From positions 1 to 64,000 of the forward strand of contig NZ_PYOM01000019.1 of assembly GCF_003026365.1 (NCBI RefSeq): a stretch of DNA of 64,000 nt, in the 5' to 3' direction. A program made the translations under genes and the position numbers. This document shows, piece by piece, positions 1-8,966 of the stretch (positions are counted from its first letter, which is position 1; each line of letters begins with the position of its first letter). Under the pieces are notes generated by a model. It had not been told where the DNA came from, searched no databases, and saw only the letters and a program-made list of their open reading frames with translations. The DNA comes from Photobacterium angustum (GTDB lineage Bacteria; Pseudomonadota; Gammaproteobacteria; Enterobacterales; Vibrionaceae).

Positions 1-331
1 GTGTATATCTAGTTTAAGAATTTTTATTAAGTTCAAATAAAACAGTGAAAATGTGTGACAAAAATATCACCGCTGATTAAATACTATAAAATTTTTAATT
101 TTTCTGTATTTTTTATACTGTTGGAACGTTATATCCAGTGTCTTATAAGCGTATTCGTGATGAAATTTATGAGTGTAAATTAGTACTTATTAAAAGTAGA
201 TGAAAGGCGATAGTGTTGAAGCACTGTTGGTTTTTATATATTCATCACATCAGTAAAAGCAATAATTGAATATACTGATATCATTAATAATAAAAAAGCC
301 TTAAACCCTAGTAAAGGAGTGTTTTCTCAAC
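1..331. other. AT-rich intergenic stretch, no gene seen
   Basis: No open frame of useful length and no clear terminator is visible. The stretch ends with an AAAGGAG ribosome-binding site about 12 nt before the thioesterase ATG, which is a rather long spacing. It presumably holds the promoter for that gene, but no convincing -35/-10 pair stands out. Confidence 0.5.
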
Positions 332-763
332 ATGGATGTTCATTATAGAAAACTTGAAAACATGTATGCCGCTGCACCTATCAATCAGTTTTACTCACCA
401 TTGATGACTGTTAGTGAAGGGATGGCTGAGATTGAAATTAATGCCAACTCATCGTTACATCATTCTGCGGGGGCTGTTCACGGCTCAGTGTATTTTAAAA
501 TGCTTGATGATGCTGCTTTCTTTGCGGCGAGTTCACTAGAAACCGAAGTGTTTGTATTAACAACATCATTTACGACTTATTTAACCCGACCGATTTCAGA
601 AGGGGCAATGCGGTCAGTGGGAAAGGTGGTAAACCAAAATAAATCTCAGTTTATTGTTGAAGCGGTAGTTTATGATGCTGAAAACAGAGAAATAGGGCGA
701 GGTAGTGGTGTTTTCGTTCGTAGTAAACAGAAACTTGCTGAAGTAAATGGTTATGGTGTTTAA
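332..763 (+). CDS. PaaI-type hotdog-fold thioesterase
   Basis: The 143-residue protein is the size of a single hotdog domain and resembles the PaaI/YigI acyl-CoA thioesterase group. Residues about 43-65 (the LHHSAGAVHGSVYFKMLDDA segment) match the characteristic H-G-(G/S)-x(5)-D helix of that fold, where the Asp is the usual catalytic acid. The second half alternates beta-strand-like segments ending in a short basic tail. Family knowledge suggests hydrolysis of a medium-chain or aromatic acyl-CoA, but the substrate cannot be read from the sequence. It stands alone: a bidirectional terminator follows, and the next gene (gsk) is convergent. Confidence 0.8.
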   Translation: MDVHYRKLENMYAAAPINQFYSPLMTVSEGMAEIEINANSSLHHSAGAVHGSVYFKMLDDAAFFAASSLETEVFVLTTSFTTYLTRPISEGAMRSVGKVVNQNKSQFIVEAVVYDAENREIGRGSGVFVRSKQKLAEVNGYGV

Positions 764-781
764 ACCATATTACAGATATGA

Positions 782-807
782 AAAAAGGAGCTAATGAGCT
801 CCTTTTT
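782..807. terminator. Bidirectional rho-independent terminator
   Basis: An AAAAAGGAGC stem, a short loop and a GCTCCTTTTT stem lie between the convergent thioesterase and gsk genes. A/T runs flank both sides, so it can serve both genes. Confidence 0.85.
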
Positions 808-826
808 AAACTATTGCAAATTGGAA

Positions 827-2131
827 TTAACGTTCCCAGTATGCTTCTTCCAAACAGTCTTCACGCTCTGGTAGGCCATGAGATAGGCGAGGTGCGTGTT
901 GTATCAATACTTCATAGCTAACACGGTTAGAGTACTGACAAATCTGAGAGAAAGACGAGTACGACAAGAAGTTCGCAGTGTGTTTCGCAGAATTAGGTAC
1001 ATTAACCTTATGGAAACGGTTGGCAGACATATCGTGTAGAAGCGCAGAAAGCGCAGCATCACCTGCACCATTTGTGTTTTTGATCTCAACTGGGCCGCCA
1101 AGGTAAGGGGCGATGTGAGAGTAAACACGAATTGGGTTTTCACATGCACTTTTTGCCATTGGGCGGCTGAATTCGTATTTATTGAATTCTGGGATCTTAC
1201 CCGGAAGAAGTGGCAGTGATGATTCACGCTTTAATGAATCTTCGGTGTAACCTGCCATGTATAAACCAGCAGGACCTGCTGTACACAGAACCATATCAAC
1301 CCAATCAAGTGCTTTATCAGCAGCTGTCAGTGGATCTGTTTCACCTGTTAATGCTTCTGCTTCTTCTTCGTTCATTGCAACACAGGTTACGTGCTCTTTT
1401 AGAAACTCAATCCACCACTCGCGCTTATCTTCGATAACGTATTTAGTACCCATAGTCAGTACTACTGGCACATTGTACTTTTTCGCGTATTCGATAGCTT
1501 TAAGTGCTGCATCTTTCATTGGGTCTGTTGGCTTACCACGAACAAGGTAAGTTGATAGCACCAATGCAGAGGCTTTTTTGAATGCAGATTCAGGAATACT
1601 TTCTGGACGAAGCTGGTTCATTTGACCTTCGTTAATCGCGAAAGTACGTTCACCATCTTCACTGATAAGCGTGTAGCAACGACCGATAGGACCATTTACT
1701 GGCTGTAGATAATCTAAATCCATACGGCTAGAGGTGTTACATAAATAGCGGTATGCGTATGAACCGATTTTTAGATCTTGGCTCATTACACCAAGCAGAA
1801 TTGACTTATCATCAGCTAATACAGAGTAGTTGTGCAATGTATTACCAATGGTATCACCAGGGTATTCGTGGCTGATAAGCTTACGATCTTTTAATTCTTT
1901 ATAAAGCAGTTCAGCTTTATCTTCATCAAGAACGACAGATTGTCCCTTAGTAAGAGCATGTCTGGCTAAGAAGCCATCGTCAACGCGAGCTTCAATATCA
2001 ACTATGGTTTGACCAACACCAATTAGATGTGATTTTGCTAATGGATTGTCTTGTTGAATTTGAACAACTAATGGATCGCGGGCATTGACAGGAAAGTAAT
2101 GCTTTGACTTACGTTGACCTGGAAATTTCAT
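827..2131 (-). CDS. gsk: Inosine/guanosine kinase
   Basis: This ribokinase-family (PfkB) kinase phosphorylates inosine and guanosine to IMP and GMP in purine salvage. The 434-residue length equals that of E. coli Gsk. The start MKFPGQRKSKHYFPV is typical of the family, and the C-terminal NGAGDAALSALLHD segment is the PfkB signature holding the catalytic Asp and the anion hole. A second conserved region (VLCTAGPAGLYMAG) precedes it. The ATG has only a weak AAGA-type ribosome-binding site. It is a single gene convergent with the thioesterase gene. The enzyme is cytoplasmic. Confidence 0.95.
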   Translation of the reverse strand: MKFPGQRKSKHYFPVNARDPLVVQIQQDNPLAKSHLIGVGQTIVDIEARVDDGFLARHALTKGQSVVLDEDKAELLYKELKDRKLISHEYPGDTIGNTLHNYSVLADDKSILLGVMSQDLKIGSYAYRYLCNTSSRMDLDYLQPVNGPIGRCYTLISEDGERTFAINEGQMNQLRPESIPESAFKKASALVLSTYLVRGKPTDPMKDAALKAIEYAKKYNVPVVLTMGTKYVIEDKREWWIEFLKEHVTCVAMNEEEAEALTGETDPLTAADKALDWVDMVLCTAGPAGLYMAGYTEDSLKRESSLPLLPGKIPEFNKYEFSRPMAKSACENPIRVYSHIAPYLGGPVEIKNTNGAGDAALSALLHDMSANRFHKVNVPNSAKHTANFLSYSSFSQICQYSNRVSYEVLIQHAPRLSHGLPEREDCLEEAYWER

Positions 2132-2385
2132 GTCTTGATGGCTATGGAATTAAGGGATTTTGATTTATTCTAACATAAAAACGCGACTGGAATCTCATTT
2201 CTTTGAAATATCGTGTTAATAGATGTTCTTTTGCTGCTTTTTTGAACGAGTCAAATAAAGTTACACAAAAAGAGGCTAATAACTATGCTTTTAAGCTATT
2301 TATCAATGTTGTGCATTGGTTTTTGATAGGCGTGAAATAGCCGTTATATTAGCTATTACGGTAATTTATAAATTGTAAAGTTATA

Positions 2386-2412
2386 AAAAAAGCCGCATTA
2401 GCAGCTTTTTTA
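2386..2412 (-). terminator. Terminator of the DUF2786 gene
   Basis: An AAAAGCcGC / GCaGCTTTTTT hairpin lies just beyond the stop codon of the minus-strand DUF2786 gene. On that strand it is followed by a T run. Confidence 0.7.
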
Positions 2413-2428
2413 AGAGAAAAGGTTAGAA

Positions 2429-3127
2429 TCAGTTAAGTCTTTTTAATTCTTCTTGTGCTGATTTACCACCAACAGGGCGGCTGACCGAAATAGAGCGGCC
2501 TTTTTTCATGCCTTTTTCATAATCATCGGTAAGTGCTTTCATTGCTTCTTGAAGCTGCTTTTTAAACGTTTCACGATCAAGGTTTTCAAATTGTTTATCA
2601 ATGTAGTTAGCCATGCGTTGATCATGGTCGTCGTCTGTCGTTAACTCCGGCAGTTTTTCTAATGCACCTTCAAGCCAACCCGCTAAGAAAGAATTTACAC
2701 GTCGTGTTACTTCCTGTGTGCTAGTACCAGTACCGGCGAAACTGTTTCTGAATTGACCTGTTTGTTGATTCATTTCACGATATACAACATCAAAAGCAAA
2801 AGCGGCGAAAATTGCACGTTCAGCCATGCCAATGAACTCAGCTTTTTTTAAACCCTTGTAATTGGTCAGTACACATTCCACACCGAATCGACGATTAATA
2901 CCGCGAATGATTTTTAAAATCTGTGCACTAATATCACTTGGGAGTAAGGTCTGAGATTTTGTTTTGCCCATTTTGATGAATTCAATATCGTCTTTTTCAA
3001 GACCATATTTGAGCATGAGGCGATGGGCCATACGAATAGCTTGCGCGGCTTCATTAACGTTAGCCGAGTTACCTAACTCAAGGCATTTTGCTATTTTCTT
3101 CAGCGCCTTTCGCTTTTGTTCAGACAT
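2429..3127 (-). CDS. DUF2786 domain protein
   Basis: The 232-residue soluble protein has the DUF2786 signature at its N-terminus (residues about 7-45: KKIAKCLELGNSANVNEAAQ then a helix ending in MLKYGL). A less conserved middle and a charged C-terminus (EKGMKKGRSISVSRPVGGKS) follow. DUF2786 proteins are often found beside phage or plasmid genes, but here the gene sits alone among housekeeping genes. It has no transmembrane segment or signal peptide. The function is unknown, and no ribosome-binding site clearly supports the chosen start. Confidence 0.75.
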   Translation of the reverse strand: MSEQKRKALKKIAKCLELGNSANVNEAAQAIRMAHRLMLKYGLEKDDIEFIKMGKTKSQTLLPSDISAQILKIIRGINRRFGVECVLTNYKGLKKAEFIGMAERAIFAAFAFDVVYREMNQQTGQFRNSFAGTGTSTQEVTRRVNSFLAGWLEGALEKLPELTTDDDHDQRMANYIDKQFENLDRETFKKQLQEAMKALTDDYEKGMKKGRSISVSRPVGGKSAQEELKRLN

Positions 3128-3287
3128 TCAACATACCCACGATTTAAAACAGGGCGCGTATTTTACCGCTTTAGTTGCTTCTACATCAAGCGTAACGGCT
3201 CTTAATAGGGGGAATTAATACTAAGAATCGAATATTTATCATAACAACATACTATAACGACAATTTATGCTGATATATTTTTCTTGT

Positions 3288-3329
3288 TATCTGATTACAC
3301 GAAACGGAAGATTATCGTGTAATCAGATA
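3288..3329. repeat. 15-bp perfect inverted repeat downstream of nqrB
   Basis: TATCTGATTACACGA at 3288-3302 and its exact complement at 3315-3329 are separated by 12 nt. It lies just past the nqrB stop on the minus strand. The minus-strand exit side reads ACAAGAAAAATA rather than a T run, so it is not a textbook terminator. It may be an RNA-stabilising hairpin or a protein-binding site. Confidence 0.6.
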
Positions 3330-3355
3330 GTTGATAAGGGTATCAGTGAAGGTTT

Positions 3356-4600
3356 CTATTTTAATGCCGCCCGTCTAGCACGGCGTTTAATATTTCCTGT
3401 TTTGGTCATAAAATCGAACAGTGGTGCAAACAAGTTAGCAAATAAAATAGCGAGCATAATACCTTCTGGATAAGCAGGGTTAAGTACGCGAATGAATATG
3501 GTCATCACACCAATTAAAATGCCGTATGCCCATTTTCCTTTATTAGTAAATGCGGCAGAAACTGGATCAGTTGCCATAAAGAAAGTACCAAAAGCGACAC
3601 CACCTATTACAAAGTGCCAATAGAAGGGCATTGAGAACATGTAGTTGGTATTTGAACCAATAGTGTTAAGTAGTAAAGAGGTACCTGCGAGGCCGATGAA
3701 AACACCTAGTACAATTCGCCAGGATGCAATTCTCATAAAGATTAATATCAAGCCTGTTAGGGCGATAAACAAGGTTGAGACCTCTCCCATAGAACCGGGA
3801 ATATTACCAATGAAAGCATCAAACCATGAGATTGATTGCCCCGTCATGTTATTCGTCAGTGCATTTTGACCACCTTCATACCACTGGCTGAGTGGTGTAG
3901 CCCCTGAATAACCATCAGCTGCAACCCAAACAGCGCCGCCTGACATATTTGCAGGGTAGGCGAAGTATAAAAAAGCACGACCGGCGAGAGCTGGGTTTAA
4001 GAAATTTCGACCAGTACCACCAAAGATCTCTTTTGCGACAACAATACCAAAAGTGATACCTAGCGCAGCTTGCCAAAGTGGAATAGTCGGAGGAAGAATA
4101 AGCGCAAACAAAATAGAAGTGACGAAGAAGCCTTCATTTACTTCATGCCGCCGAATAATGGCAAATAATACTTCCCAAAATCCACCAACAATAAAGACAG
4201 TAAGATAAACAGGGAAAAAGTAACTAGCACCAACTAAAAGATCACTGATCCAACTTGATTGCTGAACTGCGTCGAGAGAACCCCATACCCAGCTAAGTCG
4301 CCATGAAGAATCCAATGCTTGCTGAGCCGCCGTCGCATCAAGTCCGTATAACAACGCATTACTGGATTGTTGTCCTATATTGTACATACCCCAAATCATG
4401 GCGGGAAAAACAGCTAGCCAAACCATGATCATAATACGTTTCAAATCAATACTATCTCTAACATGAGTAATTCCTTTATTAACTTGTCCTGGGGTGTAGA
4501 AAATAGTTTCAACAGCCTCAAACAAAGGATAAAAGGTTTGGTACCGTCCACCAGGTTTGAACTTTGGTGATTGATTATCTAAGAAACTTTTAAGACTCAT
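3356..4600 (-). CDS. nqrB: Orphan NqrB, Na+-NADH:quinone reductase subunit B
   Basis: The 414-residue integral membrane protein aligns over its full length with Vibrio NqrB (about 415 aa). NqrB is the large subunit of the sodium-pumping NADH:ubiquinone oxidoreductase that carries covalently bound FMN and takes part in Na+ transfer. The FMN-attachment motif SGAT is intact, with the Thr at residue 235. Other conserved blocks are present: [54 protein letters not shown] and [20 protein letters not shown]. The start has a strong AGGAGG site 7 nt upstream. It has no nqrA before it and no nqrC-F after it, so it is a stand-alone copy. It could be a spare or variant subunit for a complete nqr operon elsewhere in the genome. 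Confidence 0.9.
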   Translation of the reverse strand: MSLKSFLDNQSPKFKPGGRYQTFYPLFEAVETIFYTPGQVNKGITHVRDSIDLKRIMIMVWLAVFPAMIWGMYNIGQQSSNALLYGLDATAAQQALDSSWRLSWVWGSLDAVQQSSWISDLLVGASYFFPVYLTVFIVGGFWEVLFAIIRRHEVNEGFFVTSILFALILPPTIPLWQAALGITFGIVVAKEIFGGTGRNFLNPALAGRAFLYFAYPANMSGGAVWVAADGYSGATPLSQWYEGGQNALTNNMTGQSISWFDAFIGNIPGSMGEVSTLFIALTGLILIFMRIASWRIVLGVFIGLAGTSLLLNTIGSNTNYMFSMPFYWHFVIGGVAFGTFFMATDPVSAAFTNKGKWAYGILIGVMTIFIRVLNPAYPEGIMLAILFANLFAPLFDFMTKTGNIKRRARRAALK

Positions 4601-4806
4601 AACACATCCTCCTATGTAGTATTACGAGCGCACGCTAAAATAGATCGCTTTTTAAGCAAGTTAGTGCTTTTCTTTTATCTAGCACCTATATATTTAATGA
4701 AAGATAAAATCAGATTAGCCATAAACACAGACTTTAAGTATAAATAGGCATATCAGGTTGAGAACATATCAACCTTACTAATAACCACAACAATGAGTAC
4801 TCCCAT

Positions 4807-5775
4807 ATGACGACCGATTATGTGTCGATTGATGTGCCTTTTGAGTTTCGTCATACCTGTTGGTTTTGTGGCGAACCTTATTATGAAAGCCATGCTTTTA
4901 TGGCAAAGCCTAATTATGATGGTCAATCTTCACCGATCATGGTGCCTTGCTGCCAAGAGTGTTTTGGTTTTACAAAAGAGATTAAAGTAAGCAGCCTTGA
5001 TCTTTTGCGAGATAAAGTGAAAGAGAAACTGCATAAGAAGTATCAAAAGCATTTACAGATTGGCGTTAATTGGACCAAGCAAGAGCTGGAAGAGTGTGAG
5101 TTTGAAGGCAAAGCACTTGAAGGTTTTCGTGAAAGCGCATGGGCAATGTTTGAAATTGCCAAAGGGCGTGTTAATTATCGTGGATGGGCGGTAAGTATTG
5201 ATGGTATTCCTGTTGAAGGCCTAACAACAGCGTTCCAATTTGAATTTGATGGCATTGTGTATACCAGTTTAAATCATGCCGTGATCCAACTGGCTACGGC
5301 GTATGCGATCCCACAGCCCTATTTGGAACAGGTCATTGAATTAGTCGGACGCGATAAAATGGCGTATGCCTTGCGTTTTTGTAAAACAAGCTACGGTTAT
5401 TCAAGTGCTGAAATTGCGGCAAGTTTAGCGAGTTTACGAGCACTGTTAGCGGAAGAAAAAGCCAACAGAAAGATTGAAACTAGCAATAATCGTCGTCGAA
5501 AAAACACAAAAGTCGCTATTTCGGAGATTAAAGAGCTGATCTTACATCGCACGATGATTTCACCTTATGCCATTCAATGGGCGCTAGAACATGGTGCAAC
5601 CACACTGCAATTGTTAGCTGAACAAGAAGAGGCGTTTTTCGAGCATTTTAATAAAGAATCTGAATTAACAGCCTTTACGTATTTTAATGGATTACAGATT
5701 TACCTTGAGCAACGAGAGATCGATCCTGAATGGGTCGTTAATTCTGATCCTAATAAGCAGCTATTTGAATCTTAA
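4807..5775 (+). CDS. Hypothetical protein with N-terminal zinc-ribbon-like cysteines
   Basis: The gene encodes 322 residues and was not recognised as a named family. Residues about 16-60 contain a CWFC pair and a CCQEC cluster, which resembles a metal-binding ribbon of the CxxC...CxxC kind. The remainder is helical and charged, with a basic patch at about residues 222-236 (KANRKIETSNNRRRKNTKV). There is no signal peptide or membrane segment, so it is probably cytoplasmic. It is a single-gene unit convergent with the chemoreceptor gene. Nothing in its neighbourhood indicates its role. Confidence 0.7.
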   Translation: MTTDYVSIDVPFEFRHTCWFCGEPYYESHAFMAKPNYDGQSSPIMVPCCQECFGFTKEIKVSSLDLLRDKVKEKLHKKYQKHLQIGVNWTKQELEECEFEGKALEGFRESAWAMFEIAKGRVNYRGWAVSIDGIPVEGLTTAFQFEFDGIVYTSLNHAVIQLATAYAIPQPYLEQVIELVGRDKMAYALRFCKTSYGYSSAEIAASLASLRALLAEEKANRKIETSNNRRRKNTKVAISEIKELILHRTMISPYAIQWALEHGATTLQLLAEQEEAFFEHFNKESELTAFTYFNGLQIYLEQREIDPEWVVNSDPNKQLFES

Positions 5776-5784
5776 TTGAGTAAA

Positions 5785-5807
5785 TTACAGCCATCAAATG
5801 GCTGTAA
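5785..5807. repeat. 10-bp perfect inverted repeat after the hypothetical gene
   Basis: TTACAGCCAT, a 3-nt loop and ATGGCTGTAA directly follow the stop codon of the plus-strand gene. No T run follows, so it would be a weak terminator or a 3'-end hairpin. Confidence 0.5.
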
Positions 5808-5887
5808 TAGTGAGGGGAGATTGTTGCGCTCTTACTAAGTCAGTTTCAGTGTTTCTATGGTGGAGATTTTCCTTAACCTTATAGAGC

Positions 5888-5924
5888 AACGGTGTATAGC
5901 GCGTAAAAAATGCTATACACCGTT
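5888..5924. terminator. 13-bp inverted repeat between convergent genes
   Basis: AACGGTGTATAGC (5888-5900) pairs exactly with GCTATACACCGTT (5912-5924) around an 11-nt A-rich loop. It lies between two convergent genes, which fits transcription termination, although the flanking T runs are poor. Confidence 0.45.
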
Positions 5925-5988
5925 TATATTTGAGTAATCTTTAACACTCGGTATAGACAGAAGAGTGTAATTAAAATAACCCAATCAA

Positions 5989-7074
5989 CTAGCTTTGGGT
6001 TATTTCGTGCATCAAACTGTCGATTTGGACAACCACCTTTTTACTTGCTTCTTCCATAGCGTTTATTGCCGTTACCACTTCTGGCATATTGTTCGATTTA
6101 GCTTGGCTCATCGCTTCTCGACCCATTTCATGAACTGTTTTATGAGGCTCTTCCATTAATGCATAGCTTCTTAAATGGCTAAATGCTTTACCTTCACCAT
6201 GGTAGTACCATTGACCTAAACGACACTCTGAGTGGTTATTAACGACTTCATTAAATGCACCACGCTGTAGGAAGCTGTAAATATTATTTTTCCAGATAGC
6301 ATGATCGAGTTTAACGGTGTCTAAAAAAGCACGCGTTGATGCAATATGAATAACCCGCTGCATATGCTCAGATTGGCCAACGACTTCATTAACAATTGCA
6401 CCGATTTGAGCAGAAGAAGCTGACACCTCTTCAGCACAAGATTGGTTCTCATTAATCGATGATTTTATTTCATTAACCTGTTTAAGCACTTGGCTAACAA
6501 GCGTGTCTATCTGCTCGCTGGCTTCGCTCGCTTTACCTGCCAAATTTCTAACTTCATCGGCTACAACTGCAAAACCACGCCCAGCTTCACCCGCACGAGC
6601 GGCTTCAATAGCGGCATTAAGCGCTAACAAATTAGTTTGGTCAGAAATTTCTTTAATCGTAGATACAAGGTGAGAAATAGAAGTGGCGGTTGTATCGAGT
6701 ATTTGTACAGAGTCAGTGCTCTGAGTTGCTTGGGAGCTGATGTTAACGGCACGATTTTCAAGGCGTGAAAGAGCCTGATGGGTTTGTGAAAACATTTCGT
6801 CTAGTTGTTGTAGCTGATGGTTTTCATGTTCCATTGATTGAGCACTTTCAACCATCTCATTACGGATAGTTGCAAGCATGTCGCCACCTTTTAAGCTGCA
6901 CGATAATAACTCATTACTTTTATAGTTATCCTGCTTAGTCGATTGAATAAGTTGCTGTTTTTTTTGAAGTTTTTCTTCTAGGGTGGTGATATCAGCTTGA
7001 TACTTTTCTTTAAGGTCTGCTAACTCTTGCTTTAGCGCTTTATTTTCTGTTTCTATTCGTTTTCGTCCAAACAT
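5989..7074 (-). CDS. Soluble methyl-accepting chemotaxis protein with CZB domain
   Basis: A 361-residue cytoplasmic chemoreceptor. It starts with a coiled coil (about residues 8-55), continues with the MCP signalling hairpin whose tip reads [20 protein letters not shown], and ends with a CZB (chemoreceptor zinc-binding) domain. The CZB pattern is His, then [12 protein letters not shown], then KTVHEMG, giving the usual His/Cys zinc ligands. No transmembrane segment is present. CZB receptors sense zinc or oxidants such as hypochlorite in other bacteria; the ligand here is an inference. An in-frame TTG lies three codons upstream, but the ATG at 7074 is preferred; an AAAGG lies 10 nt before it. 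The long upstream region carries repeats described separately. Confidence 0.85.
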   Translation of the reverse strand: MFGRKRIETENKALKQELADLKEKYQADITTLEEKLQKKQQLIQSTKQDNYKSNELLSCSLKGGDMLATIRNEMVESAQSMEHENHQLQQLDEMFSQTHQALSRLENRAVNISSQATQSTDSVQILDTTATSISHLVSTIKEISDQTNLLALNAAIEAARAGEAGRGFAVVADEVRNLAGKASEASEQIDTLVSQVLKQVNEIKSSINENQSCAEEVSASSAQIGAIVNEVVGQSEHMQRVIHIASTRAFLDTVKLDHAIWKNNIYSFLQRGAFNEVVNNHSECRLGQWYYHGEGKAFSHLRSYALMEEPHKTVHEMGREAMSQAKSNNMPEVVTAINAMEEASKKVVVQIDSLMHEITQS

Positions 7075-7083
7075 CGTTATCAA

Positions 7084-7428
7084 ACCTTTATTTAGCCGTG
7101 AAATACAATGGATCTTCCATAGTTAAAGTAATACTGAGTACTAATAATAAAATTAAGAATATTATCTTATAAATACAATTTTTATACCGTGACTTGTTAC
7201 AAAAATTTAAAGATTGTGAATAAAAAACAAAGCAATGTGTTGTTAACCAGTTAACAATGGAGTGGGGGGATTGTAAAAGCTTTGTAGGCAGATCAAGTGA
7301 AACAGCTTCATTAACAATTGAGTGAAGACATCCAAGCACATTAAAGTGTTTAATATTTTTATTAATTATGGAGTGGTAGGAAAAGACTAGTTAATTCTCT
7401 CCCCCACATTTCTATGCGTAAATGAAGT
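7084..7428. promoter_or_regulatory. Repeat-rich region upstream of the chemoreceptor gene
   Basis: Three imperfect direct repeats of TTAACAATGGAGTG lie at 7251-7264, 7311-7324 and 7362-7375. The first overlaps an 18-bp palindrome TTGTTAAC-CA-GTTAACAA at 7240-7257. An 83-codon open frame covers part of this stretch (7088-7339), but it has no family features and is AT-driven, so it is not called. The layout suggests an operator array, but no known regulator is recognised. Confidence 0.4.
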
Positions 7429-8028
7429 TTATTTAAAATTAAGGAATTCAACACTCTGAATTTTCAAGACGAAAGGGAGTGGTGTTTTGTCAGCAATTAA
7501 AAGGCCTATTTGTTTGATATCTTGTGCGGCAAGTTCGGGAGCGCCACTCAGTAACCTTCCTCTAAAAACAGCTTTAAAATTATTAAAGTTAAAAGTTTTA
7601 CTTTGTTGTCCTTTAATCGTTTCAAATTCATGTTTGTAGTTAATACGGTAGCCATCTTTCCAAGTTGTAAAGCGTAATTGATATGTTCTACCATCACCAA
7701 TATAGCTGAGGTTTACAGCGTTAATGTCATTAGTTAATGGTGGTAGTAATCTATTTACCGAGCTAAATCCGCCGTTGTTAGCTAATGATAGCTCACCGGT
7801 AAATTGACTTATGCTTCCATCATAGCTAAATTTCCCAGTGGAAATACCACCCATTACATCATCATTAACAGTAGTCCAGTATTGATGTTCATTAGGTTGA
7901 GTAAAATCAATCATATTGAGCCTTGATGCAAAAGTGTGTTTAGAAAAAATAATACAAGTAACGATCAATACCAACAGTGATAAAAAGTGTTCTAATAAAT
8001 TATATCGATAAATACTGGATAATTTCAT
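7429..8028 (-). CDS. CIA30-family protein
   Basis: The 199-residue protein has an N-terminal hydrophobic segment (residues about 13-31) followed by a CIA30 (complex I intermediate-associated protein 30) beta-sandwich. The conserved opening is WTTVNDDVMGGISTGKF, then FTGELSLANNGGFSSVN, and later an ILKIQSVEF-like final strand. Bacterial members are uncharacterised galectin-like or carbohydrate-binding-like folds; the hydrophobic segment suggests export or inner-membrane anchoring. It follows the DUF3081-like gene by 7 nt, so the two are probably co-transcribed. There is no evidence tying it to respiratory complex I in bacteria. Confidence 0.8.
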   Translation of the reverse strand: MKLSSIYRYNLLEHFLSLLVLIVTCIIFSKHTFASRLNMIDFTQPNEHQYWTTVNDDVMGGISTGKFSYDGSISQFTGELSLANNGGFSSVNRLLPPLTNDINAVNLSYIGDGRTYQLRFTTWKDGYRINYKHEFETIKGQQSKTFNFNNFKAVFRGRLLSGAPELAAQDIKQIGLLIADKTPLPFVLKIQSVEFLNFK

Positions 8029-8035
8029 AGAAACC

Positions 8036-8308
8036 CTACATATTTTCTTTATCGTTCGTGGCGAGCATAGCTAAGCATTGATGAGTAAAATCAGAATAAT
8101 TTGCAAGTTTATCGTACTCGACGTTGAGAGAGCCATGAAACATAAGTGTTACCGTAACGTCCCTATAATTGAGCCAGCATGTGTAACCGTCATAATCGTG
8201 CCAAGCGTATATATCGCCTAGTTTATATCTATTATTGAGCTGTTCTCCTGTTGAGCGAATATAGTCAAACACTCTGAGAAACTCTTTAATAGTCAATTTT
8301 CTCTCCAT
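8036..8308 (-). CDS. Small DUF3081-like protein
   Basis: A 90-residue protein with the pattern EFLRVFDYIRSTGEQ, then YAWHDYDGYTCWLNYRDVTVTLMFHG, resembling the small gammaproteobacterial DUF3081 family from memory. A longer reading frame opens 14 codons upstream. The ATG at 8308 is preferred because AGGA lies about 7 nt before it and the family starts there. It is aromatic-rich and without signals, so probably cytoplasmic. It forms a two-gene unit with the CIA30 gene. Function unknown. Confidence 0.65.
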   Translation of the reverse strand: MERKLTIKEFLRVFDYIRSTGEQLNNRYKLGDIYAWHDYDGYTCWLNYRDVTVTLMFHGSLNVEYDKLANYSDFTHQCLAMLATNDKENM

Positions 8309-8514
8309 TGTGATCCTAGTTATCTTTATGAATAGATTAATTATATACAACTAAAGATACTACGATTTAAGGATATTAATTGATCACTTAAAATCATTAA
8401 TGAAAGCTTTAGAAATAATGAGATAAAAATTAAAAAAACATGACGTATTAAATGAATAGCAATGTTACTTTGATAAGGTATTGATAATTTTTAACTATGG
8501 TCAAGAGGCAAGTC

Positions 8515-8832
8515 ATGATTTATACAACAACAGAAACAGTTCCAGGTCGGGAAATTGAAACGATATTAGGTGTTGTTAATGGCAATGTTGTTCAGTCTAA
8601 GCACGTTGGAAGAGATTTAATGGCGGGGTTGAAAAGTATTGTTGGTGGTGAATTGAAAGGCTACACCGAAATGCTGACTGAAGCACGAGCTATCGCGACG
8701 GAAAGATTAGTGTCAGAGGCTAAGAACCTTGGTGCGGATGCTATTGTTGGCGTAAGGTTTACTACTAGCGCTGTTACTGATGGCGCGTCCGAGATTATGG
8801 CATTTGGTACTGCTGTTAAGTTACGAACATAA
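8515..8832 (+). CDS. YbjQ/UPF0145 family protein
   Basis: The 105-residue protein matches the YbjQ (UPF0145, putative heavy-metal-binding) family along its length. The blocks are IYTTTETVPGREIETILGVV, VGRDLMAGLKSIVGGELKGY, EARAIATERLVSEAKNLGAD and IVGVRFTTS. The fold forms ring-like pentamers in relatives, and its physiological role is unsettled. The frame opens six codons earlier, but the ATG at 8515 has an AAGAGG site at 6-7 nt and matches the family start. It is a single gene. Confidence 0.85.
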   Translation: MIYTTTETVPGREIETILGVVNGNVVQSKHVGRDLMAGLKSIVGGELKGYTEMLTEARAIATERLVSEAKNLGADAIVGVRFTTSAVTDGASEIMAFGTAVKLRT

Positions 8833-8966
8833 GGATAAGAGTTATCCACTATTTGTCACTTTATACGTTAGCTGAAGTGTTGGAATAGTCTTGTGAAAAT
8901 TGTCTATTGGTGCCGTTTATTTATAAATACATTCTTATTACATGGATTTTAATGAAAGGAACTAGT

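Noticed and set aside
7088-7339. An 83-codon minus-strand frame upstream of the chemoreceptor gene
   Set aside because: No family features, no convincing ribosome-binding site, and it spans the repeat array; its composition follows the AT-rich DNA.
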